Shown here: positions 1-4,883 of the stretch, one piece after another
How the letters are laid out: every line of letters begins with the position of its first letter
Position numbering within the stretch: position 1 is the first letter of the stretch
Assembly (NCBI GenBank): GCA_902463835.1
Contig: CABQGZ010000208.1
Coordinates: 1 to 6,312, forward strand
From: an uncultured Lachnospiraceae bacterium
GTDB lineage: Bacteria > Bacillota > Clostridia > Lachnospirales > Lachnospiraceae
Reading direction: 5' to 3'
DNA length: 6,312 nucleotides
Translations under genes and position numbers: made by a program
Notes under the pieces: model-generated
The model's input: only the letters and a program-made list of their open reading frames with translations
What the model was told of the DNA's origin: nothing
The model's database searches: none

Positions 1-154
1 TGCCAGCGTCCTGGCTGCCCTCCTGATTCTCCATGGCAGGGAACGGAACATCTTTTCCATCTTCGCTCTTTCCCTGGAAGACAATGGTAATAATATATGG
101 CAATGCACCCAATAAGAAAAGTACACAAAAAAAGGTCTTTATCTTCTCTTTCAT
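1..154 (-). CDS. N-terminal part of a membrane-anchored protein (partial; possibly SpoIID/LytB-like)
   Basis: The frame starts at ATG 154-152 and stays open for 51 codons to the left edge, so only the N-terminus is visible. A good Shine-Dalgarno AGGAG (165-161) lies 6 nt upstream of the start. The protein begins MKEKIKTFFCVLFLLGALPY: a short basic segment, then one hydrophobic helix (about residues 8-26). A polar, acidic stretch follows (about 28-51). This is the pattern of a signal anchor with an extracytoplasmic domain. The LLGALPYIITIVFQGK segment recalls the N-terminus of clostridial SpoIID/LytB-type proteins, but no catalytic domain is in the window, so that identity is only a guess. It lies 67 nt downstream of the XRE gene on the same strand with no terminator between, so read-through from the toxin-antitoxin operon is possible. 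Confidence 0.6.
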   Translation of the reverse strand, partial: MKEKIKTFFCVLFLLGALPYIITIVFQGKSEDGKDVPFPAMENQEGSQDAG

Positions 155-179
155 ATTCTGCTCCTCACCTTGTCCTTGC

Positions 180-187
180 AGTATATG
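180..187 (-). promoter_or_regulatory. Possible -10 element for the partial gene starting at 154
   Basis: On the minus strand CATATACT (187-180) contains TATACT, one base from the SigA -10 consensus. A start about 7 nt downstream would give a leader of roughly 18 nt before ATG 154. No good TTGACA lies 16-18 nt upstream; the best is GTCTAT at 208-203. The octamer also resembles the sporulation SigE -10 (CATACAMT), but no clear SigE -35 is seen. Weak evidence only. Confidence 0.3.
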
Positions 188-221
188 ATTTTTCGAGAAG
201 GTATAGACCTTTTTTCCGTTC

Positions 222-863
222 TCATACCATTTCAAACAAATTTTCCACCTTGCAGCAGAGAATCCGGGCAAGTATCAACAAATATTCCGCCTGGGCTTTG
301 TTGATATTTTTCTGCCGCTGCTCATACTGCTGAATCGTTCGCACCGGGATTCCGGAGAGCTCCGCAAGAGATCTCTGACTTAAGCCCGCCCGCTGACGGA
401 ACATTTTCAGATTCGTTTCCGGCTTTGCAGCATGATACAGCGCATCTATTTTGTCTGTGAACTGTCGGATATCCATCTCATGATACGGGGAATACATCGC
501 CCGGATATCCTTGATTGGAATATACATTACAATCTCTGCAAAGGAAAGCGCCCGATACCACTGATAGTAGGCAAGCGCCCAGCCCGTCCAGTATTCTTCA
601 CTTCGGTTGGCTGTATAGTTGGGACGAATGCGTTCCGCAATGCCTTTTGTCTGCTCCAGCACATCATATGCAAGCTCCACTCCCGATCTGCCCGCAAGAA
701 CGGTAAAATCCCCTGTCTCAAAGCGTTTGGAGATATCTGACTGCAAAAACAGATCAAAAAACTGTGTGAGATCATAGTTTAAGTCGTACACAGCAAAGTC
801 CAGCATGCGCCCCAACGCTGTGCGTGCTTTTTCAAGATATAGTTTATCGTAAGCGTGGATCAT
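222..863 (-). CDS. XRE-type helix-turn-helix protein, probable antitoxin/repressor of the DUF3990 module
   Basis: This 213-residue protein carries a helix-turn-helix of the XRE/HTH_3 family at its C-terminus (about residues 151-210). The core reads LSQRSLAELSGIPVRTIQQY, where GIPVRTIQQYEQ holds the recognition helix. Residues 1-145 form an alpha-helical, aromatic-rich domain (EEYWTGWALAYYQWY at 89-103) typical of HTH proteins paired with DUF3990, and plausibly the toxin-binding part. The start ATG 863 lies inside the last codons of the upstream DUF3990 gene (20-bp overlap). GAGGAG (879-874) stands 10 nt before it, so translation is probably coupled. The inferred role is to neutralise the DUF3990 protein and repress the shared promoter, where a palindrome lies between -35 and -10. 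The DNA-binding domain is clear; the antitoxin role is inferred from gene order and family pairing. Confidence 0.85.
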   Translation of the reverse strand: MIHAYDKLYLEKARTALGRMLDFAVYDLNYDLTQFFDLFLQSDISKRFETGDFTVLAGRSGVELAYDVLEQTKGIAERIRPNYTANRSEEYWTGWALAYYQWYRALSFAEIVMYIPIKDIRAMYSPYHEMDIRQFTDKIDALYHAAKPETNLKMFRQRAGLSQRSLAELSGIPVRTIQQYEQRQKNINKAQAEYLLILARILCCKVENLFEMV

Positions 864-1530
864 CTGGTTTCATCTCCTCATCCAGGATCTTGGCAATGTA
901 GATATCTCCCCGCTGCCATTTGCTGCGATCCATATCAAAATATTCGCGGCGCGCTGTCTTGTCTCTCAGTTCCTTTTTCGCGTACCATTCATCGCTGTCT
1001 GCAGTTTCATATCCTACAAACTGTATTTGTTCAAAAGCTTTCTTGCTCTTCAGTACAAATTGCTGGCCTAATTTTCCCAGGTACATTGCAGCTTTCAACT
1101 GGCGATAGGAAATGGTTCCATTGATAAAATCCTGTGCGAAGGAAAAATAGCTGTCATCTGCACGGTATCCTATGATGACATCATAAGAGGAATAATCGAT
1201 GGAAAATGTCTTTTTCAAATATTCCTTTGCTTCCCGCGCAAGACCGGACGGCACATCAAACTCCCGATTCTCAAGTAATATGGTCAGCCAGTGAAGAATA
1301 TTGTATGCCGGGTCATTCAGATCCAGAATGGCCAAATCACTGCAGTCAATCTCATACTGATTCGCATAGCCGTTTTTATGGCGGCTTATCCCCCACTCCT
1401 TAGCCATTTCAGGACTGTCGGTGCAATAGAACCCTAAGCCGTAATCGTTATATTTTTTTCCAAATCCGTAGCGTGGATGCTCAATAATGTTCTCGGATCC
1501 ATGATATATCGTGCGTGGCAATGGTATCAT
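844..1530 (-). CDS. DUF3990 domain protein, probable ADP-ribosyltransferase-like toxin
   Basis: This 228-residue protein shows DUF3990 hallmarks: TIYHGS near the N-terminus (H10), DYGLGFYCT (residues 29-37, Y35), the helix MAKEWG (42-47), and YDVIIGYRADDSYF (116-129). A later LGQQFVLKSKKAFEQIQF segment (152-171) follows, whose Q156/Q157 could supply the third active-site position. DUF3990 has been assigned to the ADP-ribosyltransferase fold, where such H, Y and E/Q positions bind NAD+. ADP-ribosylation of an unknown target is therefore inferred, not shown. It is the first gene of a two-gene operon with the XRE protein, overlapping it by 20 bp. The start is slightly ambiguous. ATG 1530 directly abuts GGAGAGGAGG (1540-1531), so only the distal GGAG is well spaced for it. 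TTG at 1521 lies 9 nt from AGGAGG and would drop three residues without touching the domain. Confidence 0.85.
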   Translation of the reverse strand: MIPLPRTIYHGSENIIEHPRYGFGKKYNDYGLGFYCTDSPEMAKEWGISRHKNGYANQYEIDCSDLAILDLNDPAYNILHWLTILLENREFDVPSGLAREAKEYLKKTFSIDYSSYDVIIGYRADDSYFSFAQDFINGTISYRQLKAAMYLGKLGQQFVLKSKKAFEQIQFVGYETADSDEWYAKKELRDKTARREYFDMDRSKWQRGDIYIAKILDEEMKPDDPRLR

Positions 1531-1540
1531 CCTCCTCTCC
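1531..1540 (-). promoter_or_regulatory. Ribosome binding site abutting the DUF3990 start
   Basis: GGAGAGGAGG on the minus strand touches the ATG with no spacer. The distal GGAG gives a 6-nt spacing to ATG 1530, and the proximal AGGAGG gives a 9-nt spacing to TTG 1521. The promoter just upstream predicts transcription starting near 1540, so the whole leader would be this purine tract. Confidence 0.6.
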
Positions 1541-1546
1541 GAAAAC

Positions 1547-1576
1547 AGTATACTCCTTTGGGAGTAGTATTGTCAA
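1547..1576 (-). promoter_or_regulatory. SigA-type promoter of the DUF3990/XRE operon
   Basis: On the minus strand a perfect -35 TTGACA (1576-1571) is followed after 18 bp by -10 TATACT (1552-1547, five of six consensus bases). The expected start is near 1540, only about 10 nt before ATG 1530. The elements begin about 10 bp after recognisable methylase homology stops, so the promoter belongs to the toxin-antitoxin unit and not to the decayed gene. Confidence 0.8.
1551..1566. promoter_or_regulatory. Palindromic probable operator inside the toxin-antitoxin promoter
   Basis: TACTCC-TTTG-GGAGTA is a perfect 6-bp inverted repeat with a 4-bp centre. It fills most of the -35/-10 spacer and overlaps the last two bases of the -10 box. 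A dimeric XRE protein bound there would block RNA polymerase, and the second gene of the operon encodes such a protein. The symmetry is seen directly; binding by that protein is inferred. Confidence 0.6.
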
Positions 1577-1585
1577 TATAAATAC

Positions 1586-1884
1586 GTCAAAACAGCCGGG
1601 ATTTTCCTGTTCGAGTCTGTCCACCATATCCTTCACAACCTTTTTCGGCGTGAATATCTGATTCGTGCGCTGCGGCGGGATAAAATCAAAGATATCTCCC
1701 TTGTAGTCAGGCTCAAAATAGTCTGCAAGCTCGGTGCGTTTTCTCATAAACTCTTGAAGTGCATACTCTACGAAAAAAAGATTGTCTATCCCGACGACAT
1801 ATGCTAAAATAAGTGTAGATTCAGTAAAATTTCTGTTTCCATAATAATCAATATAAGGAATCCCTTTTCAATCCGATCCCATAC
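1586..1884 (-). pseudogene. Decayed internal fragment of a DNA methylase / restriction-modification gene
   Basis: Minus-strand translation gives a protein-like stretch without a usable start: IPYIDYYGNRNFTESTLILA, then GIDNLFFVEYALQEFMRKRT, DYFEPDYKGDIFDFIPPQRT, NQIFTPKKVVKDMVDRLEQ and ENPGCFD, ending near 1586. The NQIFTP..VV..M segment is the N-terminal lead-in to the SAM-binding motif of large N6-adenine methylase/helicase-type restriction proteins. The SAM-binding and catalytic (NPPY-like) motifs are absent because the homology stops just before them and runs into the toxin promoter. At the other end the frame meets TGA at 1870-1868. A neighbouring frame (1884-1862) reads VWDRIEKG, which would join smoothly to IPYIDYYG, so a single-base loss near 1862 is likely. 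The open frame continues to a stop at 1483-1481 only by running through unrelated sequence. The family assignment is from memory of related proteins. An 88-codon ORF from ATG 1747 exists but is unlikely to be functional. Confidence 0.7.
1782..1810 (+). promoter_or_regulatory. Candidate promoter for the Rpn gene
   Basis: TTGTCT (1782-1787, four of six consensus bases) and TAAAAT (1805-1810, five of six) are separated by 17 bp. This is the best SigA-like pair found upstream of ATG 1951. It would give a leader of about 134 nt and places the promoter inside the methylase remnant, on the opposite strand. Moderate to weak evidence. Confidence 0.35.
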
Positions 1885-1899
1885 TTAAAAACAAGAAAC

Positions 1900-1925
1900 A
1901 GCAGGGAGAGGGTATTCTTCCTGCT
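1900..1925 (+). promoter_or_regulatory. Hairpin in the leader just before the Rpn ribosome binding site
   Basis: The arms AGCAGGGAGA (1900-1909) and TCTTCCTGCT (1916-1925) pair over 10 bp with one G-U and a 6-nt loop. The stem ends about 10 nt before the AAAGGA ribosome binding site (1935-1940) of the gene at 1951. No U-run follows, so it is not a terminator. It could protect the mRNA or modulate initiation; function unknown. Confidence 0.4.
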
Positions 1926-1950
1926 TATATTCAGAAAGGAAGAGCACAAA

Positions 1951-3108
1951 ATGGAAGAAACCATAAATGTAATGGAAACAGCTATGGCTGATACAATTCA
2001 GCCAGCAGAACAATTAAATACAGAAACCCCAGTGGAAGAGAGTTCCAGACAGATTAACAATCCCCATGACAAGGGCTATAAGAAGGATCTGGGAAAACCA
2101 AAGGAATTCCTTCATTTCCTGAAAAAATACGTAAAAGCCCCATGGGCGGCAGATTTGAAGGAATCGCAGCTGCGCTCCTGTGACAAAGAATTTATTGGCA
2201 AGGACTACGAGGGCAAGGAGGCCGATCTGGTCTATGAGATTGCTCTGGACAGTGTCCAAAAGCTTTACGTATTTATTCTCCAGGAACTGCAATCCCGCGT
2301 AGATCAGACCATGATATTCCGTATTCTCATGTATGTAATGGATATCTTATACCGCTATTTCATGAATACAGATAAAAATGTGCGTGAACGTGTAGATTTC
2401 CGGCTTCCGGCAGTGATACCCATCGTCTTTTATAATGGTTCAGACACCTGGACTGCTGCCCGCAACTTCCGGGATTATCAGGCGCATGGCCAAATCTTTG
2501 GGGATTACGTCCTCAACCTGGAGTATTATCTGGTGGATTTAAAAGAGATCGCGGAGGACTACATCTTAACTACTAACACGATTCTCGACAATATCATGTA
2601 CTGCGATAAATTCCGCAAGAAGACGGAGCTTATAAACGCCGTGCGGACGGCATATCAGAGAGTAAAGACCTTGGGCAGACAGGAGACTTCGGAATTTGAG
2701 AACTGGGTAAAAAACATTCTTCTGGCAGTCAGTGAAGATAAAAAATCATTGGTAAAAGAAATTCTGTATTGGATCAGAGATGGAGAGGATGATATGGCAT
2801 TTCAGTACAATATCGTGCGTATATTTGAGGAAGAGCGGGCACAAGCCATCAATGACGGCCTTGAGCAGGGCCACAAGCAAGGACTTGAGCAGGGCCTTGA
2901 GCAGGGCCTTGAGTTAAAAGTTATAACGCAATTAAAGAAGAAATTGCAAAAAGGTAAAACTGCGCCAGAAGCGGCGGATGAGTTGGAAGAAGAGTTATCC
3001 GAGATTCAGCCCTTTTACGACTTGATCCGTCAATATCCCGATGAGGATGCAAAGCAGATTCTCACCCGGCACCTCAGCCTCACGGAACCCGAGAGCTCCG
3101 CAGAATAA
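1951..3108 (+). CDS. Rpn family recombination-promoting nuclease (PD-(D/E)XK; Transposase_31-like)
   Basis: This 385-residue protein matches the Rpn/Transposase_31 family. After a polar leader (1-37) come NPHDKGYKK (37-45) and KEFLHFLKKYV (51-61). The nuclease core follows, with GKEADLVYEI (D92) and YVFILQELQSRVDQ (106-119; E112 and Q114 in an E-x-Q form of the PD-(D/E)XK motif), then a hydrophobic IPIVFYNG strand (156-163). Family members are DNA endonucleases linked to RecA-independent recombination and, more recently, to anti-phage toxicity. The C-terminal third has a G-L-E-Q repeat (303-321) and a helical tail. An internal in-frame start at M282 with its own ribosome binding site suggests a short C-terminal product. 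The start ATG 1951 follows AAAGGA (1935-1940); in-frame ATGs at codons 8 and 12 are alternatives that keep every domain. The gene is convergent with psd and divergent from the methylase remnant and DUF3990/XRE pair. The active site looks intact. Confidence 0.88.
   Translation: MEETINVMETAMADTIQPAEQLNTETPVEESSRQINNPHDKGYKKDLGKPKEFLHFLKKYVKAPWAADLKESQLRSCDKEFIGKDYEGKEADLVYEIALDSVQKLYVFILQELQSRVDQTMIFRILMYVMDILYRYFMNTDKNVRERVDFRLPAVIPIVFYNGSDTWTAARNFRDYQAHGQIFGDYVLNLEYYLVDLKEIAEDYILTTNTILDNIMYCDKFRKKTELINAVRTAYQRVKTLGRQETSEFENWVKNILLAVSEDKKSLVKEILYWIRDGEDDMAFQYNIVRIFEEERAQAINDGLEQGHKQGLEQGLEQGLELKVITQLKKKLQKGKTAPEAADELEEELSEIQPFYDLIRQYPDEDAKQILTRHLSLTEPESSAE
2794..3108 (+). CDS. Candidate internal short product (RpnS-like intragenic antitoxin)
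   Basis: An in-frame ATG at 2794 (codon 282 of the Rpn gene) lies 5 nt after GAGG in the purine tract GGAGAGG (2782-2788), a ribosome binding site at least as good as that of the full gene. The product would be 104 residues, starting MAFQYNIVRIFEEERAQAI. It would hold the G-L-E-Q repeat and helical tail but none of the nuclease core. In studied Rpn genes a short C-terminal form translated from within the gene binds and inhibits the full-length nuclease, and the position and content here fit that. Translation from this start has not been shown. Confidence 0.5.
   Translation: MAFQYNIVRIFEEERAQAINDGLEQGHKQGLEQGLEQGLELKVITQLKKKLQKGKTAPEAADELEEELSEIQPFYDLIRQYPDEDAKQILTRHLSLTEPESSAE
2857..2913 (+). 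repeat. In-frame 12-bp tandem repeat encoding Gly-Leu-Glu-Gln
   Basis: About 4.75 units of GGCCTTGAGCAG run in the Rpn reading frame. Units 1 and 4 are identical and the last, partial unit matches them; unit 3 differs by one base and unit 2 is diverged (GGCCACAAGCAA). The near-identity favours slippage, and any gain or loss of units keeps the frame. The repeat lies within both the full-length and the candidate short product. Confidence 0.85.
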
Positions 3109-3127
3109 TTATCCGGCAGCGCAGAAT

Positions 3128-3162
3128 AAAAGCGAAGTGTTGATCCTGACGCTTCACTTTTT
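3128..3162 (+). terminator. Rho-independent terminator after the Rpn gene
   Basis: The stem GAAGTGT/ACGCTTC (3134-3140 with 3149-3155, one G-U, 8-nt loop) is extended by AAAAG/CTTTT after one mismatch and followed by a T-run (3158-3162). It sits 20 nt after the Rpn stop codon. The A-run on the other arm makes it potentially active in both directions. Confidence 0.65.
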
Positions 3163-3182
3163 GTTTGTGACACAGTAAAAAG

Positions 3183-3228
3183 GGACAGAAAAAAAGACGT
3201 TTCGTCTAATCCGTCTTTTTTCCTGTCC
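3183..3228. terminator. Long inverted repeat, probable bidirectional terminator between rpn and psd
   Basis: The arms at 3183-3199 and 3212-3228 are 17 bp each and pair with one mismatch (A3189 against C3222) around a 12-nt loop. Each arm holds GGACAG-like and GACG blocks joined by an A- or T-run. The repeat lies 41 nt past the psd stop, between two convergent genes. Either strand can form a GACG stem followed by U's, which suits shared termination. The extra outer GGACA/TGTCC pairing is more than a terminator needs, so a small palindromic repeat element is an alternative. Confidence 0.6.
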
Positions 3229-3269
3229 ACTTTGTATAATGCTGCCTGCTTGTACTTCAGAAGTTCCCC

Positions 3270-4145
3270 TTACCTCCCCGCATTTTTTCTCCCCACGCCT
3301 TCCCCCAGCCTTACCCGCGTTTCGATTCCCTTCCGGGAGTTCTTTAAAATATCTTCATCGGGGCAAACGGTTCCCGCCTTGGTCATCAGGATCACCGTGG
3401 AGCCTCCGAAAGCAAAGTAGCCCTTCTCCTGTCCGCGCTCTACCATTCTCCTCCCGGGATGATTGTGAATCTTCCCGACCATCAGAGCGCCTACCTCCAT
3501 CTGAAGCACAGTTCCAAAATGTTCCGACCGCAGCAAGGCATACTCTCTGGCATTCTCCTTGTAGATGGGATACTGGTCGTTGGCCACCGGATTCACCGTA
3601 TGGAAAACGCCCGGAATTCGAACATTGCGGGATACCTCCCCCTGATCTACGTAGATATACCGGTGGTAATCATCCACACACAGCCGAAATATCCAGATAT
3701 AACCTCCGGCATACGCGTTTGCCGCCTTCCTGCTTCTCACCAGGCTCTCCACCGAATACCAGGTATTTTTGATGGGAAAGACACTGCTGTCATTGATCTC
3801 ATACACACAAAGCCTGCTGTCGCAGGGACTGATAAAGATATCCGGCTCCTGCTCTATTCTCCGCGCTCCTACCGCCAGCTTCCTTGTAAAAAAGTCGTTG
3901 TAGGAGCGGTATGTTATCTGCTCGTAATCGGACATATCAATGCGGTGATTCTGGATAAATGGGCCGATAAAAGCTTTGGACATCCCTGTATCCAAAAGCT
4001 TTCCTCCTATCTTCGAGACGGCCGGAGCAATTAACGGCCGCAGCAGCATCCGCCCGATTCTGTGCTCATACATTCCCTGTAAAAATCGATCCTGCAAAGA
4101 GTTCTCCTCTGTAATCTGCCCCTTGCGATCCGCAACCAGATGCAT
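3270..4145 (-). CDS. psd: Phosphatidylserine decarboxylase proenzyme
   Basis: Psd decarboxylates phosphatidylserine to phosphatidylethanolamine at the membrane, using a pyruvoyl group made by self-cleavage. The 291-residue protein has the family signatures in order: YNDFFTRKL (82-90), SPCDSRL (106-112, catalytic D109), DDYHRY (158-163, H161), PGVFHTVNP (178-186, H182), VGALMVGKI (218-226) and FAFGGSTV (244-251). Cleavage is expected between G248 and S249. This would leave a beta chain of 248 residues and a 43-residue alpha chain whose S249 becomes the pyruvoyl group. The D-H-S triad is intact, and GGST replaces the more common LGST. The start has an excellent GGAGGT (4156-4151) 5 nt upstream. 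Psd is the last gene of the operon, 23 nt after pssA, and is followed by an inverted-repeat terminator. The length suits the bacterial family. Confidence 0.95.
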   Translation of the reverse strand: MHLVADRKGQITEENSLQDRFLQGMYEHRIGRMLLRPLIAPAVSKIGGKLLDTGMSKAFIGPFIQNHRIDMSDYEQITYRSYNDFFTRKLAVGARRIEQEPDIFISPCDSRLCVYEINDSSVFPIKNTWYSVESLVRSRKAANAYAGGYIWIFRLCVDDYHRYIYVDQGEVSRNVRIPGVFHTVNPVANDQYPIYKENAREYALLRSEHFGTVLQMEVGALMVGKIHNHPGRRMVERGQEKGYFAFGGSTVILMTKAGTVCPDEDILKNSRKGIETRVRLGEGVGRKNAGR

Positions 4146-4168
4146 ATGCTACCTCCATTTTCCTCTTT

Positions 4169-4828
4169 TTACCATCTATGCAAATGTAAAAATCTCCAGC
4201 AGCTGCGCCCTGCAAAGACAATCAAAAACACTGCGGCGGCAACAATCGCTACCAGCAAAAACAATTCCTTTGTCGAGGGCTTCCGCAGCTTGAAATTCGT
4301 CACAAACAAGATTCCCACCACAGCCACCAGAACGTGCAGCACAACCATAAACACCTGATGGCTTGGAAACAGCGGCGATACAGCAAAGAGAATGGGCAGC
4401 GCAATGGCCATAGATGTAATGGGCAGCCCCTGGTAATACTTTCTCGCCTCCGCCGTCTCGCTCTGACGCTTTGCCTCCATCACATTAAAGTATCCCAACC
4501 GAATCACGCCTGCCAGACCATACAGCACCAGAATGATCATGCCATAGATATGCCGCATCCCCAGCTGATAACAGATAATCACAGGGAACACACCGAAGCA
4601 GACCACATCGCAGAGGGAATCAATCTGAATCCCAAAGCTTTTTTCATCCTCCGTCCTGTTCTTTTTTGTTCTGGCGATCTTGCCGTCGAACATATCGCAG
4701 AGTCCCGAGACAGCCAAAAAGAAAATCGCCAGACGCATATGTCCTGTCAACGCACAGAAGATGCCCGTCATGGATGACGCAAAGCTCACATATGTCAGAA
4801 TCACCGTATAATCATAAAAACCTATCAC
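4169..4828 (-). CDS. pssA: CDP-diacylglycerol--serine O-phosphatidyltransferase
   Basis: PssA joins CDP-diacylglycerol and L-serine to give phosphatidylserine and CMP in the membrane, supplying Psd encoded just downstream. The CDP-alcohol phosphatidyltransferase motif is complete. With the GTG start counted as residue 1 it reads D45-x2-D48-G49-x2-A52-R53, then G66-x3-D70-x3-D74. The spacer between AR and G is 12 residues instead of the usual 8 and is rich in charged residues (TKKNRTEDEK). Several hydrophobic helices flank it (about 8-27, 30-45, 75-91, 97-115, 137-152, 159-178 and 187-206). The start is set to GTG 4828, giving 219 residues beginning (V/M)IGFYDYTVILTYVS, because GGGGAGG lies 6 nt upstream. 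ATG 4843 has no proper ribosome binding site and would place that GGGGAGG inside the coding region. The C-terminus ends in a basic, aromatic tail. Confidence 0.93.
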   Translation of the reverse strand: MIGFYDYTVILTYVSFASSMTGIFCALTGHMRLAIFFLAVSGLCDMFDGKIARTKKNRTEDEKSFGIQIDSLCDVVCFGVFPVIICYQLGMRHIYGMIILVLYGLAGVIRLGYFNVMEAKRQSETAEARKYYQGLPITSMAIALPILFAVSPLFPSHQVFMVVLHVLVAVVGILFVTNFKLRKPSTKELFLLVAIVAAAVFLIVFAGRSCWRFLHLHRW

Positions 4829-4834
4829 TGGAAA

Positions 4835-4841
4835 CCTCCCC
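4835..4841 (-). promoter_or_regulatory. Ribosome binding site that fixes the pssA start at GTG 4828
   Basis: GGGGAGG (4841-4835) is followed by a 6-nt spacer and GTG (4828-4826). The ATG 15 nt further upstream (4843) is preceded only by AAGATAAAGA. The spacing strongly favours the GTG. Confidence 0.8.
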
Positions 4842-4883
4842 ATTCTTTATCTTACATGTCCAATTTGTACCGCATTTCTTTTC

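Noticed and set aside
198..211. Small hairpin AAGGT-ATAG-ACCTT followed by T's on the plus strand
   Set aside because: It would terminate plus-strand transcripts, but no plus-strand gene precedes it. On the minus strand, where the genes lie, no U-run follows. A 5-bp stem here may be chance.
432..740. Plus-strand open frames opposite the XRE gene
   Set aside because: They are antisense to a gene with a clear HTH domain, and their composition is not protein-like.
2857..2913. Short repeats considered as a CRISPR array
   Set aside because: The units are 12 bp, contiguous without spacers and in frame within a coding region, so they are a coding tandem repeat.
1951..3108. Rpn gene considered as an insertion-sequence transposase
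   Set aside because: The old family name Transposase_31 suggests this, but no terminal inverted repeats or target duplications bracket the gene, and the family is now regarded as nucleases.
3459..4034. Long open frame on the plus strand opposite psd
   Set aside because: It lies fully antisense to psd, whose catalytic motifs are unmistakable. The frame has no domain and no good ribosome binding site.
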